From: Phoenix dactylifera
Taxonomy: Eukaryota > Streptophyta > Magnoliopsida > Arecales > Arecaceae
Direction: 5' to 3'
Length of the DNA: 64,000 nucleotides
Assembly: GCF_009389715.1 (NCBI RefSeq)
Contig: NC_052399.1
Coordinates: 18,541,646 to 18,605,645 of the forward strand
The notes beneath the pieces are model-generated. The model did not search any database. It was not told the origin of the DNA and saw nothing but the letters and a program-made list of their open reading frames with translations. Shown in pieces: positions 12,865-24,961 of the stretch. The translations under genes and the position numbers were made by a program. Within the stretch, counting starts at the first letter, position 1, and each line of letters opens with the position of its first letter.

Positions 12865-13725
12865 ACCATGAGATGCTAGATGTATGTACTCAATGTTAGC
12901 AAGTTGAGAAGTAGGTGACATAATATGGTTATGTATTAGAATAATCATCTTGGGAGTTGGCTTGGTCTTGCAGCGAGAAACTTATAATACCTATTGCTAG
13001 TAGTGTGGCTTTTTGGCTCTCGAGCCATGGGTTAAGTCAAGATTTAGATAACTGTCAACCTCCTAGAGCAGGACCTAGGTAGAGTTTTCAAAGGCTTCAT
13101 TGACTTTCCTTTCAAGGAAATTGGTTCTTGAAGACTCTGAAGGCCTGAATTTGTGTGTTGTTGTTACTTTTTCTTCTGTAAAGCTCGAGTTTCTATTGAT
13201 GTTTGAATCCGAAATCTAATTAAATGTATAAACCAAGTATCTAACCATAACACTAGAACGTTGATCGGTGTATGTGGGAGTGTCTGGCCGTGTATTGTGT
13301 TAAATATGCAAAGCAAAACCTCAATCCAGCATGCTCATTTTGAAGTTGAGAAGAGCAAATTGGTGTTCACCTGATCATAGCTATTCATCTGCTAGTTCTA
13401 CTGATGGTGCTGATATCAAAGATACAAATGAGATGAAAAAACCCAAACTAATTAATGCATGTTTGATGTGAGGCCCACATTCAAGTTTTTTTTTTTTAGT
13501 ATTATTTTTTCAAGAGGGAGATCTTTATCGCAAAAGAGAGTTTACAGAAAGTATTTACAAAAAGTCTGCAAGAAATAAAAATGCAAAAAAGCAACATAAG
13601 TCTTTCACAAAAATAGTGGTTTGTAAATAGATATTTTAAATTATTCAACAACAAACTGAACAATGGCAGAAGCAGTTTGAAGGATCTCCCTAGCTTTAAT
13701 GTGCAGCTGTAGAAGCTCTGTATCT
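12865..13725. other. Intergenic / 3' flank of the I9 gene
   Basis: Contains the likely 3' UTR of the I9 gene and AT-rich sequence with a poly-T tract near 13488. No further gene seen. Confidence 0.5.
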
Positions 13726-13977
13726 TTAAGTGGGTCGGCCTTTTCCAAAATAAGAGAAATCAATGTCTCCCATATTCAATTCAAGTTTTAGTATTTCCTC
13801 TATACAAAACAATCCTACCAAAATAGTTTGACCCTGATCTTCATTAGTTTGTACGATCTCTAACATGGAAGCCGAATCGGTCCGACCTTGGTGCAGCAAT
13901 CTGGAGACGGAGGTCACCACCGCATATCCACCGGCACACATGGTGATGAGAAATAAGAAACACCAATTAGTTGCCAC
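13726..13977 (-). CDS. Unrecognised short reading frame, 83 aa, doubtful
   Basis: An open frame on the minus strand with one hydrophobic start (MATNWCFLFLITMCAGGY) followed by a polar part containing RTDSASMLEIVQTNEDQGQT. Composition looks more protein-like than the surrounding sequence, but I see no known motif, no clear splice context and an overlapping frame on the other strand (13865-14185). It could be a gene relic, a transposon remnant or chance. Confidence 0.2.
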   Translation of the reverse strand: MATNWCFLFLITMCAGGYAVVTSVSRLLHQGRTDSASMLEIVQTNEDQGQTILVGLFCIEEILKLELNMGDIDFSYFGKGRPT

Positions 13978-16900
13978 TCCAATTTCCCTCCATCATCCAG
14001 TCCTCGCATTCGCAGGAGACATGAATCCACGTCCCTCAACAAGCAAACAGCGCTTCCTTCGGCGTTTGGTTTCGAACCTCGGCTGGTTTGCGTGTTTACA
14101 TGTGCCACGCGTCCAGTTAATAATTAATGAGTGTGCGTGGACTAAGCTGGGCTTTGCTCTTCTCCAAGATCATGCAGTGTCCTAGCTCGCGTCGAACATA
14201 TAATTCTCCATTAATTCAAGACCTAATTTTTCTACTTGCTCCTCATGTGACCATCATTTTTTTTTTTTCAAGTCTAAACTGCATGGCTACCAAAAACGAT
14301 AATGGTTATCCCACCCATTGTCAGCAAGCATCATCTCATCTACACTGCCTGAAATTAAATTATGAGATTGAAATCAGAAGCTCTTCACTGGCACTCGACC
14401 TTTTTTTTTTTTTTTGATACACACTGAATTAATGCAAGATAACTGAAACAAAAACGATGTTACCGATAAACCCTAGAAGACCAGAAAAATAGAAAAGCTT
14501 GGTTCAATTTAAGCTCATAAACCAGAGAGAGTGAAAATTTCTGGAAAAGTATAGATGCAGAGGAAATCAGGAAGATATTTCATTCAAGGAATCATAGTCA
14601 TCTTTGTGACGCAAAGTCAAAATGAGTTGCACAGTGGATGATAGCCAAATTGAGATTTGATTTGAGTACTGAAACGCAAACCATTAAGAAGGCTGTGATA
14701 GAAAGACAAGAATTTCCACTTTGGGCAGCGCCATGGCAGCCAACCACAAAGCACAACTGCACATGATGCTCTATCTACATTGCTGACAGCAGTGGCATAA
14801 GTGGTTAAAATATGGGTTCTCTGCTATGAATCTGAATGAAAAAAAGATTAGCAGTCTGATTTTTTGCAGTGAGTTGAAAGCTCTCGTGCAATAATTGGGT
14901 ACGAATGCAGACAACTCCGGTGGATTGTTGGAGGGGGAGATGCATTTCTTTTGTGCTAATAAACTCCAAGGAAATGCTGTCCCCTCAGTTCTGAGCATGT
15001 CGCATAACAGTAGCATGATATAATGCAGGAGTGGTCCAGAAGAGCCCCATAAAACTAAGAACAGACTTATGTCCAGAGTTTCTTGTTTTCGGATGAAGCG
15101 CATGACGAATGTAATTCGACAGGGAAAGCCTCCACTTGTCAGGATCTGTGGTGCCCCTTTCTTGGTACGAGTTCCTGATCTTGTCGAATTAGTTCACAAA
15201 TGAGCACAAGCATATATAGCCTAGACTGGAAATACTCTCTTACAGACAGAACTTTTGAACTACAGCTCCACAATAGATCTTTCTGAGATCTTAATCTTGC
15301 ACCCACGACATTCTCATTTTGATTCGTTTCATAGTTCCACTTGTGCGCTGTAGACTTGAATCTGCTCCTGGTTAGAGTAACTTAGCATACTCCTGCAATG
15401 GAGTGAGAAAATGCAAAATAAAAAGAGAAGGTTACTAGCAATAAGAGACCAGACATATAATTCAGAGAAATAATGCAGCGCCGACAGAATCTGTGCAGGG
15501 GAACATTGCGAAGGAATTCAAGGAGCCGGTTGATGGACAGGGAAAACTCCATAGGAGACCACAAAGACCATAGCCAAAGATTGCTCGAGCTGTAGAAAAG
15601 ATGGGTGGGAAACTCAGGTCATAGCTTTAGAGATTAGACAGCCAGGAGGTATTCAAGACACAGAAAAGACTGATGGGAAATCCATGTCGTAGTCTCTCAT
15701 ACATGGGATGTCTTGGCTCTAGGAGGTGCTCAAAAGCAACATAGCATCTCTCAACGTCCGAGGAGCTTTTATTTATATATTTATTTATTGATATAGATCC
15801 GAGGAGCTTTCAAAAGTCCAGGAAACATGGAAGCTTGATCCAATGGGAAAACTCTTGAGAGGAAATCCTATAAGACCAACTCAGAAAGGAGTCATTAAAA
15901 GAAGGATTAAAGAAAGAGCAGCTCTCTGAGGTCCAGAGAGAGTCAGATATCTTAGCCTTATCCTTGTTTTATAGAGAGACTATAAACACATTCCAAACCC
16001 ATGACCTTCATATCACAATGGAGCACTATTATCATTGTGCCAAGACTCACCCTCAAAAGAAGGATTAAAGAAAATAATTCAAAAATACAGAAATGGCCGC
16101 AATCAACAACTTTTGATTTGAGAAATAGTATGAACTTTCTGATGTTCACTGTCAAGTAGTTGCTATATATACGAAAATAGTCTTGATACAAGATCAGAAA
16201 AAGTGAAGCTAGACATCTTAATGGTTTTCATTGCGACTTTGATACATGATCAGAAAAGGCGAGGCTAGACATCTTAATGATTTAACTGTGAGGCCCTAAA
16301 ATTGCAGACTATTAATGTGGCGAACAGAGAAGGGCCTTTAATAACTTCATTGAGTATGAACTTTAGAATGCAATGCATGCATTTATCTGTTTTTCCCCTA
16401 GAATGAAACATTGGTGACAACTACAAAGCAAAGATGCTAATGATCAAAAAAATGCACGATCTACACTTTCTGTTGTTTGTCATCCCAAACCCCAAAATGA
16501 AACATTTGACAACTTCGAAGCGAAGGTGATTGTATTGATGATGACAACAGCAGCAATAGCAACAAGTAGAAATGAATTGAACTTGGCAATTGCCCACCAC
16601 ACTTAAATAGGATTTTTAGCATATAGGTATGAGTAGCCATTCAACAAGTGAATTCAGATATCTGATTCTTAACCTTAAAAGGAAAAATCAGAGAACCTAG
16701 TACTAAATTTCATCAAGACGGTAGACATGGGAAATTTTGCAATGACTTCTGGCTTTAGCATAAATCGAATTGATTGAGCACAAAAATTCCTTGAGATATG
16801 ACTGAATACACAAATCATAGTACAAATATTAGAATTCCTTTCTCTCAAACAATAAAAAGAAATGGATAAAAATGTTTACATGATTCTGGTAGATGATTTG

Positions 16901-19219
16901 CCTGACAGGCAGCTATAATAAATTGCTCATTCCTTTCTGGAGCATTCTTATAGAGTTTCACTTCATAGCTAATCCCCTCTCAACAAGGGGACAAATATCG
17001 GGTGGTGGCAGTGGATGCTAGTGGAAAACACCGTAATTGCCTGTTGCAATCTCTGATAGTACGAAATAATTCATTTCAAAATGAAGCAACACCAGAACAG
17101 CAACCACGCCCACAATGAATCTTGACAAAGGAAAGTAAGAAAAGCTTGAACCCTAGACAATATGATGATAAAAACAAGTGATACAAAAATAATAAAGTAA
17201 ATGGTTGTAGATTCAATTCTCTTGCATATGGTGCCAAAAATTTACCGCAAAAATTATGCCCTTGAGAGACATCTTGTCAGGTCTACTCGCAATTCACATA
17301 GCTGTCAAACAAAAGCAAAATGATCATCTGACCTGAAGGTTGTGGAAACAGTAATGCTAAAGCACGAGAGTTCCAATTGTGTAAAATCTAACAAGGAACT
17401 TGCACAAAACACTTGCACCATCTAGTTTTTCAACTTGAACAGACTGCATGCCAATATAATGATATATTAAAACACCATGGAAGAACAAAATTGAATGCAA
17501 TATGTAGCAATTCTGTAGAAAGGATAATGAATATTTATTTGCGAGAATCATTGTTAAAATCATACTCCAATCCAGGTTTGAACCCTGAAGGTGGGGCTCC
17601 CACTGTATTCCTCAAGAAATATCAGACTCCAGTCGAAACAAATTGTCTCTGTTCCATTTGAAGTATTGTTTGGCCTCATTGGATATTTTTATTAATGGCA
17701 TAAAAAAACTCTTGAATAAGACGAGTCTTATCATATTTTGTATACAGACAAAATGTCCACTCTACAGATGAAATTTCTACTCTATAAGTGATAGCTCCAC
17801 AGGGCAAGTATTAAAGAGTACTACCAGATTTTGGCAGTGAAGATATCATCACACATGGTATGCCAAGATCCCACATTTAATTTCTTTTATGAAGTTTGAA
17901 ATAATCAAAGAACAAGAGACAAAAACAGGAACATAAGCCACTTGGAAGTTTTTTATGCGAGCAATAATGAATGAAATAATTTGAAAAGACATAACAAGAA
18001 AGCTATACATTATTCGCAAACCTATCCATGCTAGAGCAAGAAAAATTTTGTAAAGGTCTTTCTCATATGACTTGCATACGGATATCAACCTCCACAACCC
18101 CCAGCCACTTACCCCCCTTGCCACCAAAACATAGAAAATCCAATTACCCCCCCTAGATAAAAGGTACACACAATGCTCTTTGAGATTTAAAAGAAACGCA
18201 AAAATTCCTCTTTGAGATATTAAAAAGAATCATTATTTTTTCACTTTTTCACCCTTTGCCCTTCTTATCTCCTATGAATGAACCCTAAATCCATGTTAAA
18301 GTCCAGCCTCCATACCTTCAGGAGAACACTTAAGAGGATAATTTAAATTTTAAAACCTTGCAAAACTAGCTTTCTTTGTTTCTCTCTGCACACGCAGACA
18401 CATATATTCATGTTTTCGGGTTTTAATGGGGAAAATAAATAACAAACAGATCTAGCTTATAAAACTTGTATGAAATTTCACAAATTCAGGAAGATATTAT
18501 CAAACTTATGCCAAACAGTGTAAAAGGATTCACTGGACAAAGTAAGCTTGACATGGGCTTGTGCAATTGGTTTCGCGAAAAAATTTTCAAAGGCCACGCA
18601 TCAATTGAACAAAATTCCCAGATTCTGGAGAATGCCATGTATTATGTTCTTCCTATATCAATTTGCATCATGGTATTAACTTCCAATGCAAACTTTCTCT
18701 TTTGCAGGCTTTGAGCCAATTTCGGTGCAGGTTTTGGGCTATCGTCAACCATAGGCATAGGCAAACAGAGAAGAAAATTGTGAGAACACTAGTTGTTTTA
18801 ATAAATGATATTTTTCCTCCACTTTTTAATTAAATTGCATAAGCTATTTGATTTGCCAAGTTTTCCTCTCTGGGTTTTCATATCTCTCCTTTTTTAGTAT
18901 CAGGAATAGCTTATGGATTCTTATTTTAACTCTAGTTGATCTCTTGGGCTAAATTAAGGTTCTTTTGAGGTCCTGTTTAAAGTAGAATTAGTGTCCAAGA
19001 ATCCTAATCTATATATAAGTTGATACAGAAAGTCTTAAGACTAGTTTTAACAAGTTTCTTGTATATCTTATATACACAAGGTTGCATGGAAATCCAAATC
19101 TTTTAAGTTCCTTCATTTTTCCTTTATTTTTCTATGCTGTGCTATTAAGTCTCTCTAGAAAGGGGTAATCAACGTTGTTTCAGTCACAACAGGAGCCCTT
19201 TCACATGTAATGGAAAGAT
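13978..19219. other. Long AT-rich intergenic stretch
   Basis: About 5.2 kb with poly-T/poly-A tracts (e.g. near 14257 and 14400) and many short frames in all directions. No family motif, RNA gene or long open frame was supportable. It contains the small tandem duplication at 16183-16294. Confidence 0.5.
16183..16294. repeat. 56-bp tandem duplication (two copies)
   Basis: Two adjacent copies of a unit starting TTGATACA and containing GCTAGACATCTTAATG begin at 16183 and 16239, offset 56 bp, with a few mismatches (AGTGAAGC against GGCGAGGC). Confidence 0.7.
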
Positions 19220-19509
19220 CTTAAAGGCATGGAATGCCGTACCGGCCCGTACGGGCCGGTACGTACCGGTCCGGTCCTAGACCGGTACCGGAACGGATAA
19301 AAAACCGGTATTTTTCGGTTTTTTATCCGAACCGGCCGGTACGGGCACCGGTACGATTTTTTTTTTTTTTAGAACCACAGCGCCGCGCGCTGTGGTTTTT
19401 GAAACCACCGCATACCGGCCGGTACGGACCAGACCGGACCGGTACCGTACCGGTCCGGCCGGCCACCGGTACGCCGACCGGTACCGGTACGGCGGACCTT
19501 GCTTAAAGG
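19220..19509. mobile_element. hAT-like MITE rich in GTACCGG, 274 bp, with 8-bp TSD
   Basis: The element spans 19228-19501 between perfect 8-bp duplications CTTAAAGG (19220-19227 and 19502-19509). The imperfect terminal inverted repeats have the form CAwGG...GCCGTACCGG. The interior is a dense set of CCGGTAC/GTACCGG palindromes around a strong central hairpin (CCACAGCGCCGCGCGCTGTGG region, about 19374-19396). It has no coding capacity; the open frames across it come from low-complexity repeats. A degenerate relative lies in the PYL intron at 57869-58039. Confidence 0.75.
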
Positions 19510-20153
19510 GACTAGACACCTAAGAAGTAATAGCCAGAGCACCAATATAGAATTCATGTTATGCTCATACCAAATTGCTGCCATCACGAAAATCATATAA
19601 GCAGCAAGTGCATGTTAACATCTTTGTTTCTCTTCCACAATCCTAACCAAGACCTGACAATGCATCAAAAAAGACGGTTAGAAACTGTACAAAAACTTCT
19701 GTCCTGCTGTCATACTTTATTGAGAGAATTGAAAACTAACTATTGACATGCAATGCATTTCGAACTCATGGTGAGGCATGGCATTCGTACCAAGCAAAAC
19801 AGCATCAATTCCTTTTTAATTGGATGACCCACAAATATAGCATCTCCTCATTTCTTGGGTACCTAAATGGTTTACCCTAGTTAGTCGAAGGATGGTGAGA
19901 GGCATGCAAATAATGCTTTGGCAATATAATTGCTTCTTGAGATAATAAGGCCTTTCATCTTGCAAACTGTGAAGCAGCTAGAGGATGCTGAAGAAATCAG
20001 ATTCTCAACATACTACCTCTGCTTTACTACATTACTTCTGACACAGCAGATCACAAAATGGTGGGTGTGCTCGTAGCAACTGGGTGTTATATTCCTAACT
20101 GGTAGCTGCTACAAGAATTTGGATTGTAAAACACTCGCCGACTTATCACAACA
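19510..20153. other. Intergenic, 3' flank of the PPR pseudogene
   Basis: No gene seen; AT-rich sequence downstream of the minus-strand PPR relic. Confidence 0.5.
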
Positions 20154-21890
20154 TCAATCAACATCCTTATTGGAGATGAGTGGCAGCAAGTCTAAATGCT
20201 TATCTAGCTGGCTAAACATATAAACATACTCTAAGAAAAGAGAAACCATAACCGTGGATGGAGCAATGCCATTCAAAATAATTTCATTGAGCACCTTAAT
20301 TGCTTCCTTAATCTCACCTTTGGCGCAAAAATCACTGCAGAATAGCATTGCATATTTCTATATTTATCTGAAGTCCCTTTTCTTTCAACATTCTAATAGT
20401 ACTCTTAGCTTCCTGTAAGCGAATATTTTTACATTATGCATTAAGTATACAAGAATACATCATAACATTGGGTACCATCTCATTCTCTACCATATGACGC
20501 AGCAAATCCTCTGTATATTGGCACCTGCCAGCCTTACACATGCCATCTGAAAGTATGCTATAACTTACAACATCAAGCTCCACTCCTTTATGGGCCATTT
20601 CTTCCACCAAATTTGCACATGCTTGAGATCACCTACCTTACAAAAACCAGATATTAAAGTATTGTAACTCACCACATTTGGTCTTAGACCCTGCCTTTCC
20701 ATATCACATAATAAATCCTGTGCAGCCTCAATGTTCCCAATCTTACAGTACCCATCCATCAAGGTGTAATAAGTGATCACAACAGGTTTGGTTCCTTTCC
20801 TTCTAATCTCCTGGAGAAGCTTCCTTGCTTTGTCCATGTTACCCATTTTGCAAAATCCACAGATCAAAATATTATAAGCAACAAGATTATTACTGAATCC
20901 TCTCTCTTCCATCTGGCAAAAGAGCCCGATTGCTTCCTCAAGTCGCCCTCCTTTACATAACCAATTTAGCAGGGTACAATAAGTGAACTCATTAGGGCCT
21001 GCCCCTTTTTGAATCATCATGTCAAAAAGCCTCAATGCCTCATCTACTCTCCCCTCTTTACAGAGTCTCCCTATGACTCCTGTGTATGTGACGACATTCG
21101 GATTGAGACCACGACAGAGCATCTCTTGGATCATTCCTATGGCCTCTTCCAGTTGCCCAACCTCGCATAGTCCATGAATTAGAGCATTGTAAGTGTGAGG
21201 ATCCATGCGGGCATGTGTTTAGTCCCACATCGGTTATTTGGTGAGGAGATTTTGGACACTTATACAAAACTAAGAAATCCAAAAAATGCCTTCTGACTAG
21301 CCTTTTTGGGTGAGGTTCTGGGTTATTACAATAAGTTATGACATTTGGAGAGAAGCCCTTCTCTGATATTTCATTAAAAAAGCAATTTTGCTTCAACTAA
21401 TTGCCTCTCCTGACACAATCCATTTATAAAGCCAGTATATGTTACCACATTTCCCTTAACTCCCAAGTTGACCATCCTAGTGCAAAGCATCTTCGCCAAC
21501 TTCATCTTCCGATCACTGCAGAGACCAGCTGAGACACAATTGTAAGCAACGACACTCGGAACCAATCCAACTCTCAGCATTTAAGAAATCAAACGCAAGC
21601 CCAATTCTGAAATCGAATTACTGCAAACAAAATCAATCAAGATTGAATAGGTTCTGCTATTAGGGCTCGGCCCGTTCTCCGTCAGCCCACGCAGAAGGCC
21701 AAACGCATCGAAGACCCTGCCTTTTACGCAGTAGCCCTTGATCAGAGTATTGCAATATCACATTCGGAGAGTAAGACCAGAATCTTATTTCGTCGAACAC
21801 CTGGCGTCCAATGCCCGACTCGCAGTAACAGTTGATGAGGATGTTAAGGGTGAGGACGTCCGGGGGAAAGGCTAGTGGCAAGACCTTCAA
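20154..21890 (-). pseudogene. Broken P-class pentatricopeptide repeat (PPR) gene
   Basis: Degenerate 35-residue PPR units run through the whole stretch. The best block, 21206-20565, holds about five classic units such as TYNALIHGLCEVGQLEEAI, TYTGVIGRLCKEGRVDEAL and SYNTLISGFCKVGD. Upstream pieces in other frames are 21890-21660 (DVLTLNILINCYCESG) and 21580-21374 (NVVTYTGFINGLCQERQLVEAK); a downstream piece is 20348-20154 (AKGEIKEAIKVLNEI). At least three frame changes and an inserted TG...CA sequence (21214-21330) separate them, so no single protein can be made. P-class PPR proteins are usually imported into mitochondria or chloroplasts and bind organellar RNA; the intact parent probably did so. 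I cannot see a targeting peptide. The repeat type resembles the RFL-like subgroup, but this is uncertain. Confidence 0.85.
21214..21330. mobile_element. 117-bp TG...CA insertion, solo-LTR / TRIM-like
   Basis: The sequence begins TGTGTTTAGTCCCACATCGG and ends GGGTTATTACA. The opening with CCCACATCGG is typical of small plant TRIM-type retroelements. It interrupts the PPR relic between a SPNVITY unit and the next MDPHTYNALI unit. I see no clear 5-bp flanking duplication, so a solo LTR with loss of adjacent PPR sequence is one reading. Assignment is tentative. Confidence 0.45.
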
Positions 21891-22408
21891 GAATCCATGT
21901 TCTTCGCCATGTTATCGGCAATGGTGTTGGGGAACGCTTGGAGAAAATGACAAGGGTTTCAGCGCCGGGATGGGCGTCGGGATTTTAGGGGCCGAGGACC
22001 CGGTTGTATCCCTCGCGCTCACCAACCGTCAGATCCCATTTCGCTTTTAGATGTGTTGAGAGGGTAACTGACGGAGTTCGGAGCGCTGAATCGAACGCGG
22101 GAGAAATTTAAACATATGAGCTGTGGATGATCCGACGGTCGACGGGATCAAGGGAAGTATTTCCTTCTTTGGCGCGAAAGGTATAACCGGGATTTCGTTT
22201 GCCGACTATTGAGGTGGCGTGCTCCCAGACGAGGGTAGCCAATCAAGTCAGTTGACCAATTATTAGATGATAGAGAGGATTTTTTTTCTGGTTTGGCGTC
22301 CATGTGTTTTTGAGAAAAGGCTTCTTGCCTATTTCTCAGAATTTTTCAATGAGCGAACTCGTTGATCAATTCATTTATTCTATATTAAAGTTTGTGACTA
22401 GTTGGACA
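21891..22408. other. 5' flank of PPR relic plus left target duplication of the hAT element
   Basis: GC-rich 5' part of the decayed PPR gene to about 22050, then AT-rich flank. The last eight bases (22401-22408, GTTGGACA) are the left target-site duplication of the gene-carrying hAT element. Confidence 0.5.
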
Positions 22409-22876
22409 TAAGGCTGCAAATAGGTTAGGTTGGCCCATGGCCCCACCCGATCCAACCCGTGTAGATCCGATCCGACCAGAATTTTAGGACTCGCAGGGCT
22501 GAGTTGGGTCCTAAATTTGGACCTGTTCTATTTCTTGAGTTAGGTCTGGGTCAACCCATACTCGACCCGACCCATTTTTTGGTCAATTTTGGATTGTTTA
22601 CCAAAAAATCCGATCTGATCCGATTTGAACCTGGATTACTCATTTAGACCTGCAGCTCGCAAGGAAATCGTGAGTCCTCTGACCCACAGGCTTTCAGCCC
22701 ACTAGCCAGCTCCATAGCCCATGAGATATAAGTCTCGATTCACTTTCGAAAGGGGAGAATCTGAGTCCCTTGTCCGGCAGAGGAACTCTAGAACTTGAGA
22801 AATCGAGAAGACCCTTCCTTTCCGAATCGATCTCCTCCTTCTGCGCGCCTCCGAGTCTCTTCAGCGTTCGACGACT

Positions 22877-23179
22877 TTGGTATACTTTGCCCCTTCTCCC
22901 AAGGTATGTCCCTTCTCCGTCTTAGTTTTCCTCACCCTCCTCTGCTTATACATCAAGTGGGCCTGCAACTACCAGCAATGGACAACGGCAACTAGCATGG
23001 GGGAGTTATCCATGGGTAGCTTCTCGGTGCACTTACAACAGCGATCGTCATCGAGCAACGAAGCCCAGTGCTCCATATGCCTCAGCTACTTGATAGAGGG
23101 AGAAAAGGTTAAGGTGCTACCAAACTGTAGCCATCCATTCCATCCGGAGTGCATCGATGAAGGGTTGAGGCTCGTTTGA
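22877..23179 (+). pseudogene. RING-H2 finger (ATL-like) gene fragment inside the hAT element
   Basis: The frame has a hydrophobic stretch near its start (FSVLVFLTLLCLYIKW), then a RING-H2 half: CSIC, LIEGEKVKVLPNCSHPFH, PECIDE. This gives C-x2-C...C-x-H-x2-H-x2-C with normal spacing. The invariant Trp after CIDE is Gly, and the frame stops (TGA 23177-23179) before the last Cys pair. Just downstream, about 23187-23210, a shifted frame still reads PLCRASLG, the end of the finger, so the original domain was broken by small deletions. A functional RING needs both last Cys ligands, so E3 ligase activity is not expected. A splice donor-like CCCAAG|GTATGT is seen near 22902. An ATL-family parent gene is the likely source. 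Confidence 0.7.
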
Positions 23180-23383
23180 GCTACCCGCTATGTAGGGCTT
23201 CTCTTGGGTGATCGACGGCAGAGCCAGTAGTCTTCGTTTGAGAAGAAGATAGGCTGAGAATGGAGTTTTGAGTCGGTGGATAAGAGTGTCTTTTTTTTCT
23301 TTTTTATATTTTCTACTCTTTTTTCTTTTTTTCTTTTTTTGGGAGCTATGGGTGTGGAAACAGGAGAGGCTGACGGTGGAATC

Positions 23384-24543
23384 TGTTGGGGGAAAAACCC
23401 CAAGTTATACTGTTGTGGAGGCGCTCGGCCGAAGGGTACTGGCCGGAAAGGCGCTCGGCCAAAGGGCGCCGACCCGAAGGTTGCTCGGCTAGAAAGTGCC
23501 GAGCAGAAGGAGCGCCGACCGAAGAGAGCGCCAAGGAAAGGCACCCGACTAAAATGCCCAAGTACGGCTGCTCGGCTAGAAAGAGCCGACCAGAGGATGC
23601 CGACCAGAGATAGCGCCAAAGGGAGGCGCTCGGTTAGGAAGCGCTTGCTCAAAAAACGCCGACCAGGGATACTTACAAGGCAACCCCGCCACAGGGCGCC
23701 CCATTGGGCGACCAGCTCGGCTCGGCACCTTTGCCGAGCCGATGCCTTAACCAAGCACTCAATCCTCCAAGGGATTTGACAACTCAACTACAACTTGCCG
23801 CCTGCCACATCTTTGAGCCATCAAAGCATGAGATCTCCGCAGGCGTTCGGCACGACTCGTCATTAATGCACGAGACCTCTTCAAGTTCCGATGCACTCAG
23901 ACATTTAATGAACATGGCTCAAGACGATCTCCGGATCGCTGAACCATTAGAGCGTATGGCTCTTCCTGACCGCCGGTTCATTCAGCAATTAATGCACTTA
24001 CCATCCACGAACCCCAGGCCCACTACGGCCGGCGGTTCAACGACTCCAACAGGTCCGATCGACCGTGACAGCTCCCTGACTCCGGTCTGATCCGGCCTTA
24101 TTCTCCACTACGCCATTAATGGGCCAAATCATGCCCAATTATTACAAAAGGGACAAACTCCCCTGTCACCTCCCAGGTAACGCAAAACCCCACTATAAAA
24201 GGGGAGCCTGGGGGGAAAGATGGGGGGGGGGGGGGAGGAAACACTTGAAGTAAATAGCACAGACACTATTGATGACATCAAAGCTTTCATCTCTGCTTCA
24301 TCTTAACTAAAATATTCTGTGCATACACTCTCTCTCCTCCCACTCCCTCCACATATTTGCCCCCTCTGACTTAAGCATCGGAGGGCCGGCGCCGGGGAGC
24401 CCGGCCACCGGTTTTCCTTGCAGGTCCGGCGCCCCGACAGTGGAGGACGCAGCCGGCCGGTGCACCGCCGTCCACCCCCTGTAGCAGCGGAGCTCCTCCT
24501 TCTCCGGTTTCGCGGCAGCCCCCGGGTCCAATTTCCAGCAACA
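23384..24543 (+). repeat. E1 left (5') LTR
   Basis: 1,160 bp, TGTTGGGG...CAGCAACA. The front part has short imperfect GC-rich repeats around CGCTCGGC / GCGCCGAC. It ends directly before the primer-binding site. Confidence 0.92.
24194..24200 (+). promoter_or_regulatory. TATA box of E1 5' LTR
   Basis: TATAAAA within CCACTATAAAAGGGGAGCC, a textbook plant TATA context inside the LTR; transcription would start about 30 bp downstream. The right LTR has the same box at 31662-31668. Confidence 0.7.
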
Positions 24544-24545
24544 GT

Positions 24546-24563
24546 TGGCGCTAGAGGAAGGGC
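24546..24563 (+). other. E1 primer-binding site
   Basis: TGGCGCTAGAGGAAGGGC starts two bases after the left LTR. It is the complement expected for a tRNA 3' end reading GCGCCA; I cannot name the tRNA safely. E2 carries the same site with one change at the last base. Confidence 0.7.
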
Positions 24564-24577
24564 CCGAGTTCGCTGCC

Positions 24578-24961
24578 ATGAAGCTGAGAAGTAAAGGGGC
24601 TTCCAATGCCTCTCGACGCCCTCCACCCAGCCCTGAACACTCCGTCCGAAACTCACCACCTCCGGCTGAGTCAGTTCATCAAGTTCGGACGGAGCAATTC
24701 GACGCCCTGGTGCAGCAAGTGCAGGTGCTGGCTACTGCCGTTCAAAACTTGCAATCCAGGGGCGTTCCTGCGGCGCCGCCTCCTCCGGCTCCAGTCCAAC
24801 CGGAGCCCCCTACAAGCGGGCTTCCCACTCGAGGTCAGGACTCTCGGGTCCAGGCCTCCCTCTGGAGAGAGCACCTGGCCAGAGGTCACGAAAGCTGGCC
24901 CCAAATTGGGAAGGACCATACCGAGTCACGCGCATTCGCCGACCCGGGACTTACCAGCTAG
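24578..24961 (+). pseudogene. E1 gag N-terminal remnant running into pol-derived sequence
   Basis: The frame starts at MKLRSKGASNASRRPPPSPE, like the start of E2 gag, and contains a coiled-coil-like QFDALVQQVQVLATAVQNLQ segment followed by a proline-rich stretch. After about residue 95 it leaves gag homology and crosses the deletion junction. It then reads pol-derived bases in the wrong frame until TAG at 24959-24961. The gag core domain (the DHLESYRALM...WFSGLKP region seen in E2) and zinc knuckle are absent. Confidence 0.7.

Noticed and set aside
19234..19596. Open frames on both strands across the GTACCGG element
   Set aside because: Low-complexity R/P/V/G translation of palindromic MITE repeats.
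23188..23787. 199-codon minus-strand frame across the E1 LTR
   Set aside because: Repeated in the right LTR (30790-31254); GC-rich LTR sequence without protein features.
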